Source of the DNA: Liopterus haemorrhoidalis
Taxonomy: Eukaryota; Arthropoda; Insecta; Coleoptera; Dytiscidae
Length of the DNA: 64,000 nucleotides
Assembly (NCBI GenBank): GCA_963971575.1
Contig: OZ020611.1
Location: forward strand, 183,782,535 to 183,846,534
Direction: 5' to 3'
Numbering within the stretch: the first letter of the stretch is position 1; each line of letters starts with the position of its first letter. Under the pieces are notes generated by a model that was not told the origin of the DNA, did no database searches, and saw only the letters and a program-made list of their open reading frames with translations. This document shows positions 21,061 to 32,129 of the stretch, in pieces. A program made the position numbers and the translations under genes.

Positions 21061-22607
21061 CATAGTAATAATAATAATAGTTCTGTTCTCCTCTTTTGTC
21101 GATCTCTCGCCTTGTTTTTCCCAGTTTCTGACTCATACCATTAACCCATCTCTCTTTTGGACACTCTTCTCTTTTTGGTAATTATTCCTCTTAGAAAGGC
21201 AATTTTTGGTACATTGGTTTTTGATAGACGGGTCACATGCAAGCTCGCCACAAAAATTGCTGCCTGAAGTGCTCCAAGTTTATGCCGCCCTTTTACGCAG
21301 TTGCCAACAGGGTAGGGGCAAAGGAAAAGCAAAACACTTTTTACAGATATGTAGAAACAAATGAAATAAGTATGCAAAATTTAATATATGCAGTAGTGTG
21401 CTCACACGACCTGGTTGTTGAATTTTGATGAAATTTACAAGCCGGTTGTTTAAAAAATTCGAATATTTTACGTTCAGCCGTTCTTATAAGAATATGAAAT
21501 ATAATTCAGGTTGTATTTTATTTCTTGTTTTTGCGATTACGATTGCTATTTCCAAGGACAGCGTGCAATTTTGCGGCTTCAGATAAAAAAAAGGAAATTT
21601 AAGTGAAGGACCAAAGTATCAAAAAAGAAAGGGCGTCAATGCGACTTTCCCATTTCGTAGTACTTAACTTTTCTTTTTTCTAAATACTCAGGTTGAATTC
21701 AATCCTTTTGGAAAATATTAATAATCATTTTATAAACATTGCTCCCCCCCCTCAATATTATTTTCACGTCTTTATTCGCATCCAATATTCATTTATTTAA
21801 AAAATAACACGACCCAAATAACCAAGTTATTGTTTTCCATTTTAGTTAAGAGTAAAACACTTATATACATATTTTTATTATGAAATGGATAAAATATGTA
21901 ATTTCGGTTAATGTTCCGTATAAGTCCACCAAAAACAACTCGCCAGAGAAAACGCGTAAGCTAGATAGAATGAGATTTGGCGAAGCGCCGCCGCTTTCTT
22001 TTAAAACATAACATTTACGATTCACTTTATCTTTTCCAATATTTTTATTCAAAACTGAAATCTAAATAAGTACTTGATAGTTATCCGTTCTGAAATCCAA
22101 GCAATTATTTAATAAGTGTTTGTTAATATTTAGCTCGTATTAACGTTTTTTAAAAAAACTTGAATAATGAAATTTCAGTATTTATAAGCTTAAATTTACA
22201 TTTAAATGGTTTAAATAAGATTTATAGTATACATATTTCGAAAAAGATTAAATTTATTAAAAGAGAGAATCCTCAAAAATATCAATATATTCCGACCTAC
22301 CAATTTTATGTCTGAAATAGAACATTCCGTTTTTCGTCGCATTCATAGAAGTTAAATTATGTAAATCTATTAAAACTGTATAAAGCATTTATATATCTTC
22401 ATTATATGCAAGCAATCAATGATAAAACGAATTAGGTTAGGTTTAGTTAGCAAAAATTTTGGACAGAAAAAACTGAAACTTGATTGACGTATATACACAG
22501 GTACTCATAAGATATTTTTACCTGTTTTTAATGAGATTTATAGTATACATATTTTGAAAAACATTAACTTCATAAAGAGTTCCAAAAGTGTCAGTTATAT
22601 TCCGACG
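21061..22607. other. Set2 intron 2, left part
   Basis: No gene recognised. Two direct repeats share TTTATAGTATACATATTT (near 22222 and 22530). An inverted match to TACGGAACATTAACCG occurs at about 21905-21920 and 22956-22971, hinting at another degraded inverted-repeat element spanning most of the intron. Confidence 0.4.
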
Positions 22608-22613
22608 TATCGT

Positions 22614-22805
22614 TATTTATTTTTTTTTTTATTATTTTTTTTTTTGTCTTAGCTACGATGGCCATTATTCAGGTTATCTTTATTTTTATTATGGATACAT
22701 TAGAAATTTTATAACAAATACAAACATCCATGCCATCACCGGGATTCGAACCCGAGCCCCCATGGTTAGCAGTCAATTGAGCAGACTACGCCATGGCGAC
22801 CGGCT
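22614..22805 (-). mobile_element. tRNA-derived SINE
   Basis: The minus strand starts at 22805 with GGTCGCCATGGCGTAGTCTG (an A-box-like TGGCGTAGT) and a B box GGTTCGAATCC about 45 bases later. A tRNA-unrelated body ends in an A-rich tail near 22620-22655. TATCGT occurs on both sides (22608-22613 and 22806-22811), a possible target duplication. The tRNA-like head resembles a serine-type arm region, but its anticodon stem does not pair well, so I do not call a tRNA gene. Confidence 0.7.
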
Positions 22806-23045
22806 TATCGTCATGTTAGAAATGCGTATTTCTCTTCCAACTATAGATGTATGAATGATTACTATTGGCTCCCCACAATTACGACCATGCCTTTTCGTTT
22901 CTAACGTTACAATATACTTCATTCTAAGGATACAGCCTAGATCTGATGGACTCATACGGAACATTAACCGTAATTTGTAGATAGAAGGACGTTAAACCGG
23001 TATTATGCGTTTATATGACTTAAACTTCGGATGTTAAATCACTGA

Positions 23046-23320
23046 GGGCCGGTATTACAATTCATGGTTACCTGTTGGTTAGCTCAAATCAATGGCTAAT
23101 GACATATTTGCAATATAAAAATTGCCATATGTTTCCACGGTAACCACTAGCCAGAACCTTAACAGTCGATTATAAAACCGGGCATAAGGGCCGGTTTTAC
23201 AATTAATGGTTACCTGTTGGTTAGCTCAAATAAATAGTTAACGACATATTTGCAATATAATAATTACCATAAGTTTCCACCACTAACCAGAGATTTAACT
23301 ACCGATTGTAAAACTAGCCG
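23046..23320. mobile_element. Two tandem Harbinger-like MITEs, GGGCCGGT ends
   Basis: Copy 1 is 23046-23184 and copy 2 is 23188-23320, both starting GGGCCGGTNTTACAATT. TAA lies at the junction and again right of copy 2, fitting a 3-bp duplication. Both share TGGTTACCTGTTGGTTAGCT and GACATATTTGCAATATAA. They lie in Set2 intron 2. A different MITE with a GGGCCGGTTTCTGAAAG end is at 34791-34926. Confidence 0.7.
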
Positions 23321-23488
23321 TAATACACAAAAGTGCTTCCAACGTTTTTAATAGGAATCTGTGACTACAAATTATTAATACTCTTTATAGAAACCTAGGC
23401 GTTGGGATTTATTATTATTATGGCATAAAAACAATTTGTATGTAAACATTTTCATCATATAAATTTGAAATATGATTTAACTTTTCAG

Positions 23489-23787
23489 TAACAGAAACAT
23501 CGTCTAGTTCAGAAAGTAGTAGTGTTAGTTCCGACACTAGTTCCGATAGCGAAGATGATAGTGAATTGGGAGATACAAAATTACTTCTAGAGATTCGTAA
23601 TAAGTTAAAGAATATTGAGACTAAAGCTACTCCAGCAAAGGAATCGACTTCAAATATAATACCTATCGCAACTGAAGACGAAAAATTAAGTTCGCCATTA
23701 GTAGAAAATCCTTTAGACAGGACTCAGCATAAGGAACAAGTACAAAAACGTAAAAGGGAAGGATTAGTACAAGAAATTATTATAAGT
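23489..23787 (+). CDS. Set2: Set2 exon 3: Ser-rich linker
   Basis: The acceptor TTTTCAG precedes 23489 and T|TA restores a Leu codon with exon 2; the donor AGT|GTAAGT is at 23788 (phase 0). Residues 1328-1426. A Ser/Asp-rich block (SSSESSSVSSDTSSDSEDD) is followed by LLLEIRNKLKNIE, a short helix-like segment, and a Lys/Glu-rich end. No catalytic motif; it links the WW domain to the SRI region. Confidence 0.85.
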
Positions 23788-24091
23788 GTAAGTACTTATT
23801 ATTTTTTTAAAATTAATGTGAAGTGTGAATTTTCACACATTTCAAGGTTTTGTAGGTATTTAATAAGTGTAAGAACCCAGCATAATGCTGGATGTCTAGG
23901 GATATTTGTTCTATAATCATCAAAAACAACAGTTTTGTTGCATTTTTATTCACTATTTGAGTATAATCTTCCATTTAATTATTTTAAACAAAATTTAAAT
24001 AATTTGCTAAAATTTCATCACAATAAAATTTTAATTAAAAAATCCCAGCTTTTTTTCTTCTGAATCTGATTCATATTCAAGTCTTCATTAA

Positions 24092-24488
24092 CCCTTTAAC
24101 TACGGGTATATTTCTAAAAAGCTAGTCTGTGGAACGCAAAAAAATTGAACTCAATAACTTTTTTTTTTATAAAACAATAAAAAAAAAAAAACAAGAAAAA
24201 CAAACAAAAACAAACAAAACAAAAAAATAAATAAATAAATAAATTTTAAATATATATTTTTTTTAATAAACAAATTTTAATAAACAATTTTATAAATAAA
24301 CAATTATAAATTACGTGTTTATAGGCTTACTGCGGTTCTAAATGACATCCCACGATCATATCTTATAATAACAAATAACATCGTCAATAGGCGACAATCG
24401 TTCCCAGTTTAATTTATTAGATCGCTTATTGACGATACCCGTACCTCACGAAAGTTTTGTTGCGTCGTCTGTTAACGTAGTTAAAGGG
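24092..24488. mobile_element. piggyBac-type MITE
   Basis: Flanked by TTAA (24088-24091 and 24489-24492) with inverted ends CCCTTTAACTACG and CGTAGTTAAAGGG. TTAA duplication plus a CCC start is the piggyBac signature. It is 397 bp and has no reading frame. It lies in Set2 intron 3, with a related element at 28055-28575. Confidence 0.85.
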
Positions 24489-24746
24489 TTAAATTAATAA
24501 TAAATATATTAATAAATGGCATAATTTTCATTAATTTCCGGAACGTATTTCTCACTATTAACAACGTATAATTTAATTTATAAGTATTTCTTTGCTACAA
24601 GTGATTTATTGCTCGTTGATATCTTAAAAACAAAAAATTTAAGTTATTCAAACAATAGGTTTAATCCTGATGTATAATAGTAAGCTCAGCTCCGTTCTCA
24701 GCTGTTAAAAATATTTTATTATATTTTTAATTTAAAAAAAAAAAAA

Positions 24747-25882
24747 TGATGTGAAGTGTGAATTTTCACACATTGCAGGGTTTCGCAGGTATATAATAAG
24801 TGAAGGCGGCATGCTGAGTGTGTAGGACAAATTTTGCTTTGTAGTAACCACGGCAAAATGAACGATCTTTTTAAAATAATTTATCGTCTGTTAATCTTAG
24901 AGCTTTAAAAACAAATTTTATGTTAAAATATTTTTTTGTTAATTTTAATTCGAATACTTAATATCATTATTTAGGTTTCTAAATAAGTGCAGTATTTTTT
25001 TTATATAACAAGGTTCATTAAGATTTTGAAAATTGCGCCTATGGCTTTCATTGGTTGTCTTAAATCATACGCTCCGACCCTCTGGTTTCGTATAAATAAC
25101 ACATAGAATGAAAATATAATTCCAATTGGTTATTAAATTTACGCTCTTGAAAATGAAATTCAAAATTTGCTAAAATATAACTTGAATTTTAACAAATTAA
25201 TTTAAACAAAATAAAAATGGAAAAAAAAACAAAAAATAAAATTGACTCCACAAGCCAGGCACGAACCTGTGTAGTGTATAACAAATCTGTGTAGTTAGCG
25301 CGCATCGGAGCCACTAGACCACCATACGCTTAACTACTCAGCGTGTTATATGAGTATAAGCTGTATGCATCGTCAACCAAAAAAACACAAAAAATGCGTT
25401 ATTTTCCGAAAACATAATTTGATCAAAAATTCATGTTGTACTATTCCGGTTCACACCAATGTACATTACTTAAAATTTTTTCAGATTTTTAGTTTAAACC
25501 ATCTGGGCTACAGGGTGTGGGACAAAAATTTTTTTACACAATTTTGGCAAAAATAGCGTCAAAATAATTTATTTTGCAAAAATAAAATTTTTATCGTTAA
25601 TCCACGTATTAAGGGATTTCATTTGATACCCTACTCAGAACTTAAAAAAAATATTTTTTTTTTCGATGAGCACATATTTGTTTATATTTTTAAGGGGATA
25701 TGTTTTTTAGATGTTTTAGTATTTTTCCTATGTGCGGGTCAAAGAGTTGTATAAGCATGCCAAATTTCAACTCTCTAGGTTTAGCCGTTTGGCTACAATT
25801 TTTACCCAACAGACAGACAGACAGACAGACGACAAAATGACGGTATAAGGGTTTTTTGGTCATACCTACAAAACCCTAAAAA
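24747..25882 (+). repeat. Family A dispersed repeat, copy A2
   Basis: Same termini as A1 (GATGTGAAGTGTGAA to TACAAAACCCTAAAA). Around 24990-25110 there is a segment matching A4 but absent in A1. The GACA run is short (about 25811-25830). A truncated relative sits at about 23810-23890 near the exon 3 donor, and another partial copy at 25960-26135. Confidence 0.75.
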
Positions 25883-26352
25883 GGCACTATCTTCGCATTA
25901 AATACAAACAGTCCATAACATTATTCACCAATTTAGCCAAGGATTAAAAATATAATTTACTTTGAACTCTCTATAGTTTTCCTATCTGTGGGTCAAAGAG
26001 TTGTATAAGCATTCCAAATTTCAATTTTCTATGTTCAGCCGCATGTCTACAATTTCTACCGTACAGACTGACAGACACATGAGTGACGTTATACAGTTTT
26101 TTTTGTTGGTCAAACCTAAAAAACCCTAAAAAAAAAATTAGTTAGAAATACTAGGATTGTTTCACTAATCTTTACTTGCTCAATACGTATTTCGGGTTTT
26201 ATGCCAGTCTCAAGAGTTTACAAAATTATTATAATTATCAGTTATAAAAAAAAAAGAATAATGAAGTCGTAATTTTAAATTTGCTTTAAAATTGTTTAAA
26301 AATGTAAAGATGAAATTGAACAAGTTACAAATGATTCTTTTTTTTTCAATAG
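25883..26352. other. End of Set2 intron 3 with a partial family A repeat
   Basis: 25960-26135 keeps GGGTCAAAGAGTTGTATAAG and the terminal AAAAACCCTAAAA with degraded GACA units. The rest is AT-rich and unassigned. Confidence 0.5.
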
Positions 26353-26718
26353 CCACGCAGAGAAGAAGATAAAATACTGTTTAAAGCAGATATGAAGAGA
26401 TATAAAGAAACAAAAGAAAAACTTCGGCGTCAAAAAGAACTGCTATTAGAACAAACGAAGAAGAAATTAAAGAGCAAATCAAAGCAGGCACACACATTAA
26501 AAGTTCTTAAAAAGCATAGTTCGAAAAAATCTGTAAAACATAAAATTGGTTCCGTTAGTTCCATAGATATGAACAGTGAAGAAGCGAGGAAGATTAAGGA
26601 AGTGTTCAGAAAAACAATGGCTACTGTTATGGTACAAAACTTGAATGCCTACCGAAAACCAGAATGTAAAGTTGGTAGGATTACTAATACTGAAGATTTT
26701 AAACATTTAGCGAGAAAG
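26353..26718 (+). CDS. Set2: Set2 exon 4: basic coil and first half of SRI domain
   Basis: The acceptor TTTCAATAG precedes 26353; the donor AAG|GTAAGT is at 26719; phase 0 at both ends. Residues 1427-1548. The first half is a Lys/Arg/Glu-rich helix-like segment (FKADMKRYKETKEKLRRQKE) followed by a basic stretch. From about 1500, NSEEARKIKEVFRKTM and LNAYRKPECKVGRI match the start of the SRI (Set2-Rpb1 interacting) domain, which binds the doubly phosphorylated RNA polymerase II tail. Confidence 0.92.
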
Positions 26719-26945
26719 GTAAGTTTTAAGAATTATCACATATCTTCTGTTGAAAAGGAAGATCATTTTCCATGGGCCGATCATATTGTATGGATACGTA
26801 ATCTGTTGTTTTTGTGGGTTTCACGTTTCTTCCTGATGCATGATTTCATGATCATAGGTGTCAGTTCGATGGGGGAAAAAAAAAGAGCATTTTCTCTTGT
26901 GCTAGACAATATACTGGGGCATTGGCCTCGTGCTGGTCTATAATA

Positions 26946-27931
26946 CGAGGGCTACCTTTTAAGTTTTTACAAAAACAAAGAAAGATTTTTTTTAACAAAC
27001 TGTTTTATTGCTTTTCAAATTATTCGCGTTTAAGATTTATACACTTATGCATGCGTTCAAACCAAGTCTCGAAAAAAAAATTCCACTCTGAAGTTGGTAT
27101 CTCAAAAACATGGTTTTTGAAGGCTTCAGCAGTTCTTGAGGTGATGAAAATCGCTGTACACGCATTTTTTGTTTGACATTGGTGAAAAAAAAAATTTTTA
27201 GGGGATAAATCAGGTGAATACGGGTAATGAGATATTAATTCGATGTTTTTCTCCTTCAAATAATCAATTGTTTGACATGATGTGTGGGAGCTTGCATTGT
27301 CATGATGAAGAATGATGCGACGTTTTTGATTGTTTTGCCTGATTTTGTCGATGACTTCTGGTAAACAAATTGTTGTATACCATTCAGCATTAACTGTTCT
27401 CCGATCCTCTAAAGGAATGGTTGCGACATGTCCAGTACAACCGAAGAAACAAGCATTTTGCAGTGCCTAGGTTGAATTTTTTTGGCATTCCCTTACACCA
27501 ATCAACACGCGCTTTTTTTTGAGCTTCGGTCAAATTATGCGGAATCCATCGGGAACAGATCTTTTTCACAGTTAAATGTACATGCAAAATCGAATGTATT
27601 GTAGTCTGCGATATGCCAAAGGATGCCTCTATTTCACGGTAAGTCACATGTCGATCTTCAATCATTTAGCCGCACAGCATCGATGTCTTTTAAATCACAA
27701 CCGATTTTGGTCGACCTTCACGAGATTCATCACTGACGGACGCACGACCACGACGAAATTCTGCAAACCAATTGTAAACAGTCTTTTCTGATGATGCTTT
27801 TTACCAAAAGTTGAACGAACCTAATCTATGCATTGTTGTTGAGTTAGGCCTTTATTAAAATCGTAAAAAAATCATCCAACGAAAACCTTCACGAGTAATA
27901 TTTATTTTTTCACAAACTTGGTTTTTTACTT
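26946..27931 (-). mobile_element. mariner element M1 with dead transposase
   Basis: The right end of the minus-strand element is TA plus CGAGGGCTACCTTTTAAG (26944 onward), the same inverted repeat as M2 at 52709-54262. Minus-strand fragments encode mariner transposase. These are an HTH segment (FGISQTTIHSILH), WIPHNLTEAQKKARVDWC, and YSPDLSPKNFFF, where the usual Asp after PC or PK is Asn. Frames are broken and the 5' terminus beyond about 27931 is lost. It lies in Set2 intron 4. Confidence 0.85.
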
Positions 27932-28050
27932 TTCGTTTAAAAAAGCCTTATTCAATCGTTAAAAAGTGAACTCATGACGACTTGAGGACATTAAAATCAC
28001 GTTTAATTCCGCTTAAAAGTTTGGAATAGACTATATTGTTTTCACTTTTG
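27932..28050. repeat. Family B MITE fragment
   Basis: 27966-28031 keeps the right arm ending TTTGGAATAGACTATA. It abuts the mariner remnant on the left and the piggyBac element on the right. Confidence 0.55.
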
Positions 28051-28054
28051 TTAA

Positions 28055-28575
28055 CCCTTTACTGCATGAATTTTTATTTTTGGCTGAAATAATTCATGGG
28101 CATTAGGAATTGGTTCTTATTGATAGAAAAATTAATTTAAAAAATATATTTAAAATATTAATTATTATTTTTATGAAAAAATAATAATTAAAATAATAAT
28201 TTAGGGTTTGTGCCATACATGGAACATTATGATTCTACATTATGTTACAAAAGAAAATGATTCCGTATTATTTGCTCGTCAATTGCTAGCTGTTCTTCAT
28301 TAGGGATTAAAAGCAGTCGCCCTCGAATTTTTGAAAGAAAAGGTCGTATCTTCTAGTTGTCCTTTCTCAATAAATTCAGAGTTATCGTTGAAGTGTAAAT
28401 TCCGCTTGATATCCTTAAATCTATTGCAGCCCATTTCTTGAGATACTGCAGGATCCATTGCTGTGTATGTGGCATATATGAACATTCATGAAGTAACGTT
28501 CTGATTCAGTTTTAAAAGTAAAATAAAAAATAAAAATCGGAATGTGCCATATATGGCACACTATGCGGTAAAGGG
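28055..28575 (-). mobile_element. piggyBac-like element with transposase fragment
   Basis: TTAA at 28051-28054 and 28576-28579; ends CCCTTTACTGCAT and ATGCGGTAAAGGG. On the minus strand 28300-28485 encodes MGCNRFKDIKRNLHFNDNSE, which resembles the conserved RxxxIxRxLHFxDN block of piggyBac transposases. Most of the transposase is missing, so this is an internally deleted copy. It sits in the intron that splits the SRI domain. Confidence 0.8.
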
Positions 28576-28945
28576 TTAAGACAAACCAGACCTAGTTATT
28601 TTCATTACTTTTATATTATATTACTGACTTAAAATGTTTTTTAAAAAATCTCTTTCACTGTAAAACAGACTTCATATTTTTGGTTATGATTATTATAATT
28701 AAGATATCATTTTTCAATATGACGTCAAATGGTGTGATATATTAATAATGTGACATTTTAAATTATTTTTGTAATACTAACATGACACGCAATTTCCTCT
28801 TAATATGTTTTTAAGAAAGTGAAAACAGTATACTTCGTAACATATCAGATTATGTGTCTGTTTTTTATATTGTAAAAAAATATGCTTTCGTATAAATAGT
28901 TTTTTTTTAAATAGTTTTTTTTTGTAATTATGTTTTTTTTTTCAG

Positions 28946-29107
28946 TTGACACATTTCGTCATGGTAAAAGAGAGCAAACATTGCCAAAGTATTGAAGAAT
29001 TGACGTGCAATGAAAGTGTTAAGGTAAAAGCAAAAGATTTTATCAAAAAGTACATGGCCAAGTTTGGCGAAGTTTACACACGACCCAAAGATGAAATCGA
29101 CTATTAA
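28946..29107 (+). CDS. Set2: Set2 exon 5: C-terminal half of SRI domain and stop
   Basis: The acceptor TTTTTTTTCAG precedes 28946. It encodes residues 1549-1601, LTHFVMVKESKHCQSIEELT and a helix ending KDFIKKYMAKFG, then TAA at 29105. The text completes the three-helix SRI domain begun in exon 4. No AATAAA was seen within about 200 bases downstream. Confidence 0.93.
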   Translation: MTHFVMVKESKHCQSIEELTCNESVKVKAKDFIKKYMAKFGEVYTRPKDEIDY

Positions 29108-30515
29108 AATGACGAAACCAGGATCAATTTAAATTCTTATACTTTATTTAGAAAAATAATACCTGGCAACCATGTGTTCATTTACTATAAAAAATGCATC
29201 ATTTTAAAAATTATTATTTTTATATAAGTTTGCATTTGTAAAAATAATAATTATTAATTATTTTCATCATTTCATAACAATGTTTCAATAATGTTACTAA
29301 AGTAAAAACGCTAATTTATTTATGCAGTAGGGATCCGTTTTTCAACGTTCCCCTTAGACAATCGTTTTGAATTAGGTGTCTGGAAAAGTGTGAATATTTT
29401 TTTAGCAAATTTTACTTTATTTTCATAACATATTTATATATCATTAATGATTGATAGGCGTTTGAATTTACCGCTCATTAGATTAATTTAACACTTTGGT
29501 GCCCCACTTAACAGGGGGCTGCACATGGGGAAACTTATAAAGGTAAATTAATGAGAAGTAATTAAAAATTGCTTATTTATTGAGAAGTGACATTACCGAT
29601 GGCGGCGTTGTGCTCCAAGGCAATATGGCTGTCGTGTCTAGTATTCAGCTGTCAATATACTAATAGCGAGCAGGTTAATTTAAGCACAGTACATTTTTAT
29701 TTTATGAAAATGCCAGTAAATATTTGCGAAATTTTAAATGTTTTAAGCGCTTCACATGTATTAAGGTGTATAACAGAAGGTGGGCATCAAATTACAGTAG
29801 ATTTATTGAAGTGTAATTTGTAGTTGAGCAGGTGTTAAATGCCGGGCAAGTAATTTTATGTGGTACATCTGAGTGTCGGTCATCTGAATTTACAATATAT
29901 GGATTATGTTTGTAAACAAGTGCATTATGTTCATTGCCTCATGAAATAAAATTAGTTTTAGTTGGACAGAAGCAGCTAAAAGTTAAATATGCAACTTGCA
30001 AGTGCAAACATATTAGTGCAGTTTTGTGTTTCTGCGACAAATGTAATGAACAAACTCGCATAGTATCAGTTACTTTTTAACTCAAAATATATTCCCATGC
30101 CTTCCTCTTGTCCATAACCAAATATTTTCCAATCTGGACTTAATATTAACTTTCCCTCCATTTTTCTTAAGAAAAGAAAAAACCTAAGATGCCTATCTTT
30201 GTCCTGTCTTAAATGACAGCCAAAAACACTACAATTTGTTCTACTTTTATAGTTTTTCACAACTTCTATCGACATTCTAACAAAATTTCAACACTAGAAC
30301 ATATGTAATAAGTTCAAACAGTACCAGAGCACCTAGTACAATATTTGACCACCAGACTACGTAACCGAGCATGTCAGTTCTCAATTACGTGTCTCCGATC
30401 GAAAATATGGTTCAGTAATAAATGTTTTGTCTAGATTTGTCAAAGCCAGCGCGAATCTAAAATCACATCTCATACATTTGCTGTTGTTTATGTGGTTGTT
30501 TTTTATTTACCAATA
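29108..30515. other. Region downstream of Set2; possible THAP-like fragment
   Basis: Mostly unassigned AT-rich sequence. On the minus strand at 30066-30275, NCSVFGCHLRQDKDRHLRFF resembles the N-terminal zinc-binding part of THAP domains. Such domains are common in P-element-like transposases and their derivatives, but the rest of the domain is not recognisable. The + frame at 29587-29823 has no recognised motif. Confidence 0.3.
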
Positions 30516-30727
30516 GGGAAATAAATTTAAGATTGTAGCGCCGCGCTGGTCAATTTTGAAATGTAGGTAGATGGTACTTAATGTTATTGTTACATAGTTG
30601 TGAAAGTAAAATTATAGGAATACATAAATATATTTTACAATATTTTGTGAACCTGTTTTACTATTTTATAAACAAGTAAGTATGTACAAAGGTTTATAAA
30701 GCAATTTTTTTGAATGACGCTAAAACA

Positions 30728-32098
30728 ATGAGAGGATAAATCTGACGCTCGATTGACACGTATACGCATGCGTCCCAGTGTAGCGGGAAACAAGGATTTT
30801 AAAATAAGGTTGTTTACCACTGTTGTGTTTACATGTATTTATATGCAGCGCACGCATTTTTAAATACATTGAAAATTACTGTTATGTGCTTAATTTGCAA
30901 TAAAATATTTTCAAAACAATATAATTTAAATGTCCATTTAAAAAGTATTCATAAGATAAACTTTAATGGTAATCGACGAATTTGTAAAAACTTTACAAAT
31001 AACCCTTGAAGAATCAAAATTTATATAAATGTTACCAAGAGCAATCGATTTTTTACTTTCGGACAATGATATGAAAAAATTTGGTGAATATATTTTCACA
31101 AATTATTATGAGAAGCCCAATCTTTGGGCTTATACTTATAGAAAACGTTTAAAAATTAACACTAATATTCACCTTGAATCCATGCATAAAACTTTAAAGT
31201 ATTTTTATTTAGAAGCAAGAAATGTGCAACGTTTAGATAAAGGTATTTTTGCAATTGTGAATTTAATTCGAGGTAAAATTACAGACAGAATAATAAAAAA
31301 TATTAAGGGAAAAAATTATTCTCAGATTGGAAACATAATTAAAAGGCACCGATTTGCATTAACTTTGGAATATGATATAAGAATAACAGCATCAAATAAA
31401 TTTCTAGTAATTGGAGAAAAGAACTATGAAGTCACTAAACTTAAATCTTTATGCTGTAAATTAATATGTATTTTTTTTTAACATCTGCGTCCATTCATAC
31501 ATTTGTGAATGTCCTGATTATTACATTAAACATACAATATGTAAACATATTCATTTTGTTCATTTAAAATACGGAGATTCTTTGAAGTTTCATGAACCAT
31601 TTGAAGAAATACGCAATAATTAATATACGACACAAACATTAAAGAAAAATAACAACACACCAAATGATACATATGTAAAAGTAAATGCAATGTTGAAAAA
31701 AATATAAGATGACTGTGTAAAATTGATGGAATATAATGATACGGAAACTTTAACAGAAGTGAATGACTACTTAAAAATATTAAAAACTTCATGAAAATTA
31801 ATAAAGAAAAGAAAAAAACTGTAACGCCAACTAGATACGAGAAAATTTGAACCAATTAATAAAAAAAAATAATAAATAAATTTCTCTATTTAGTACCAAG
31901 AAAAAAAGTGAAGAAGTTACATATTTAAAAAAATAAAATAAACGACGCAAGAGTAACAAAATATTATTGAAAAAATACGGAAGTAACTTTTTTTTTGTCT
32001 TAACTGTGTAAGCAGTGACACGCACACACGTGTACTCCGCTCAGTCATTTTAAAGCATGCGCACATGTGTCAATCGAGCGTCAGATTTATCCTCTCAT
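30728..32098 (+). mobile_element. Mutator-like element (MULE) with 9-bp target duplication
   Basis: Ends ATGAGAGGATAAATCTGACG and its inverse, extending through CTCGATTGACAC. A perfect 9-bp duplication GCTAAAACA flanks it (30719-30727 and 32099-32107), the MULE hallmark. Of a C2H2-MULE-SWIM type transposase it retains an N-terminal zinc finger, a C-terminal block and the SWIM motif. The core with the DDE residues is missing. Confidence 0.88.
30884..31800 (+). pseudogene. Internally deleted MULE transposase (C2H2 finger, C-terminal block, SWIM)
   Basis: From the ATG at 30884: a C2H2 finger (MCLICNKIFSKQYNL followed by NVHLKSIH; CX2C, HX4H). After a gap, 31029-31481 encodes LLSDNDMKKFGEYIF, WAYTYRKRLKINTNIHLESM and the following helical region, familiar from hemipteran-type MULE transposases. 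A frame change near 31480 leads to CECPDYYIKHTICKHIH, a SWIM zinc-binding motif. Further degraded sequence, including TPTRYEKI, follows. The catalytic domain is absent, so the copy is not autonomous. Confidence 0.75.
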
Positions 32099-32129
32099 GC
32101 TAAAACATGTCTCTAAAAAAAAAAAAAAA

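Larger units (their letters stand above)
8739..29107 (+). other. Set2: Set2/SETD2 histone H3K36 methyltransferase gene (5 exons)
   Basis: Gene span from start to stop codon. The five exons join with phases 1, 1, 0 and 0 and no internal stop, giving a predicted 1601 residues; length and exon joins come from splice consensus only. Members of this family are nuclear enzymes that place H3K36me3 on transcribed chromatin while bound to the elongating RNA polymerase II C-terminal domain. Domain order seen: acidic/Ser-rich N-terminus, AWS (about 393-449), SET (about 451-573), post-SET (577-591), an acidic run, a charged coil-like region, the Pro-Pro-Asn-Met repeat (about 1086-1212), WW (about 1286-1314) and SRI (about 1500-1601). 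Introns are about 8.3, 2.4, 2.6 and 2.2 kb and full of transposons. No AATAAA was noticed shortly after the stop. An additional non-coding 5' exon cannot be excluded. Confidence 0.9.

Noticed and set aside
22735..22805. tRNA-Ser gene
   Set aside because: The boxes are present but the anticodon stem pairs badly and an A-tailed body follows, so it is a SINE head.
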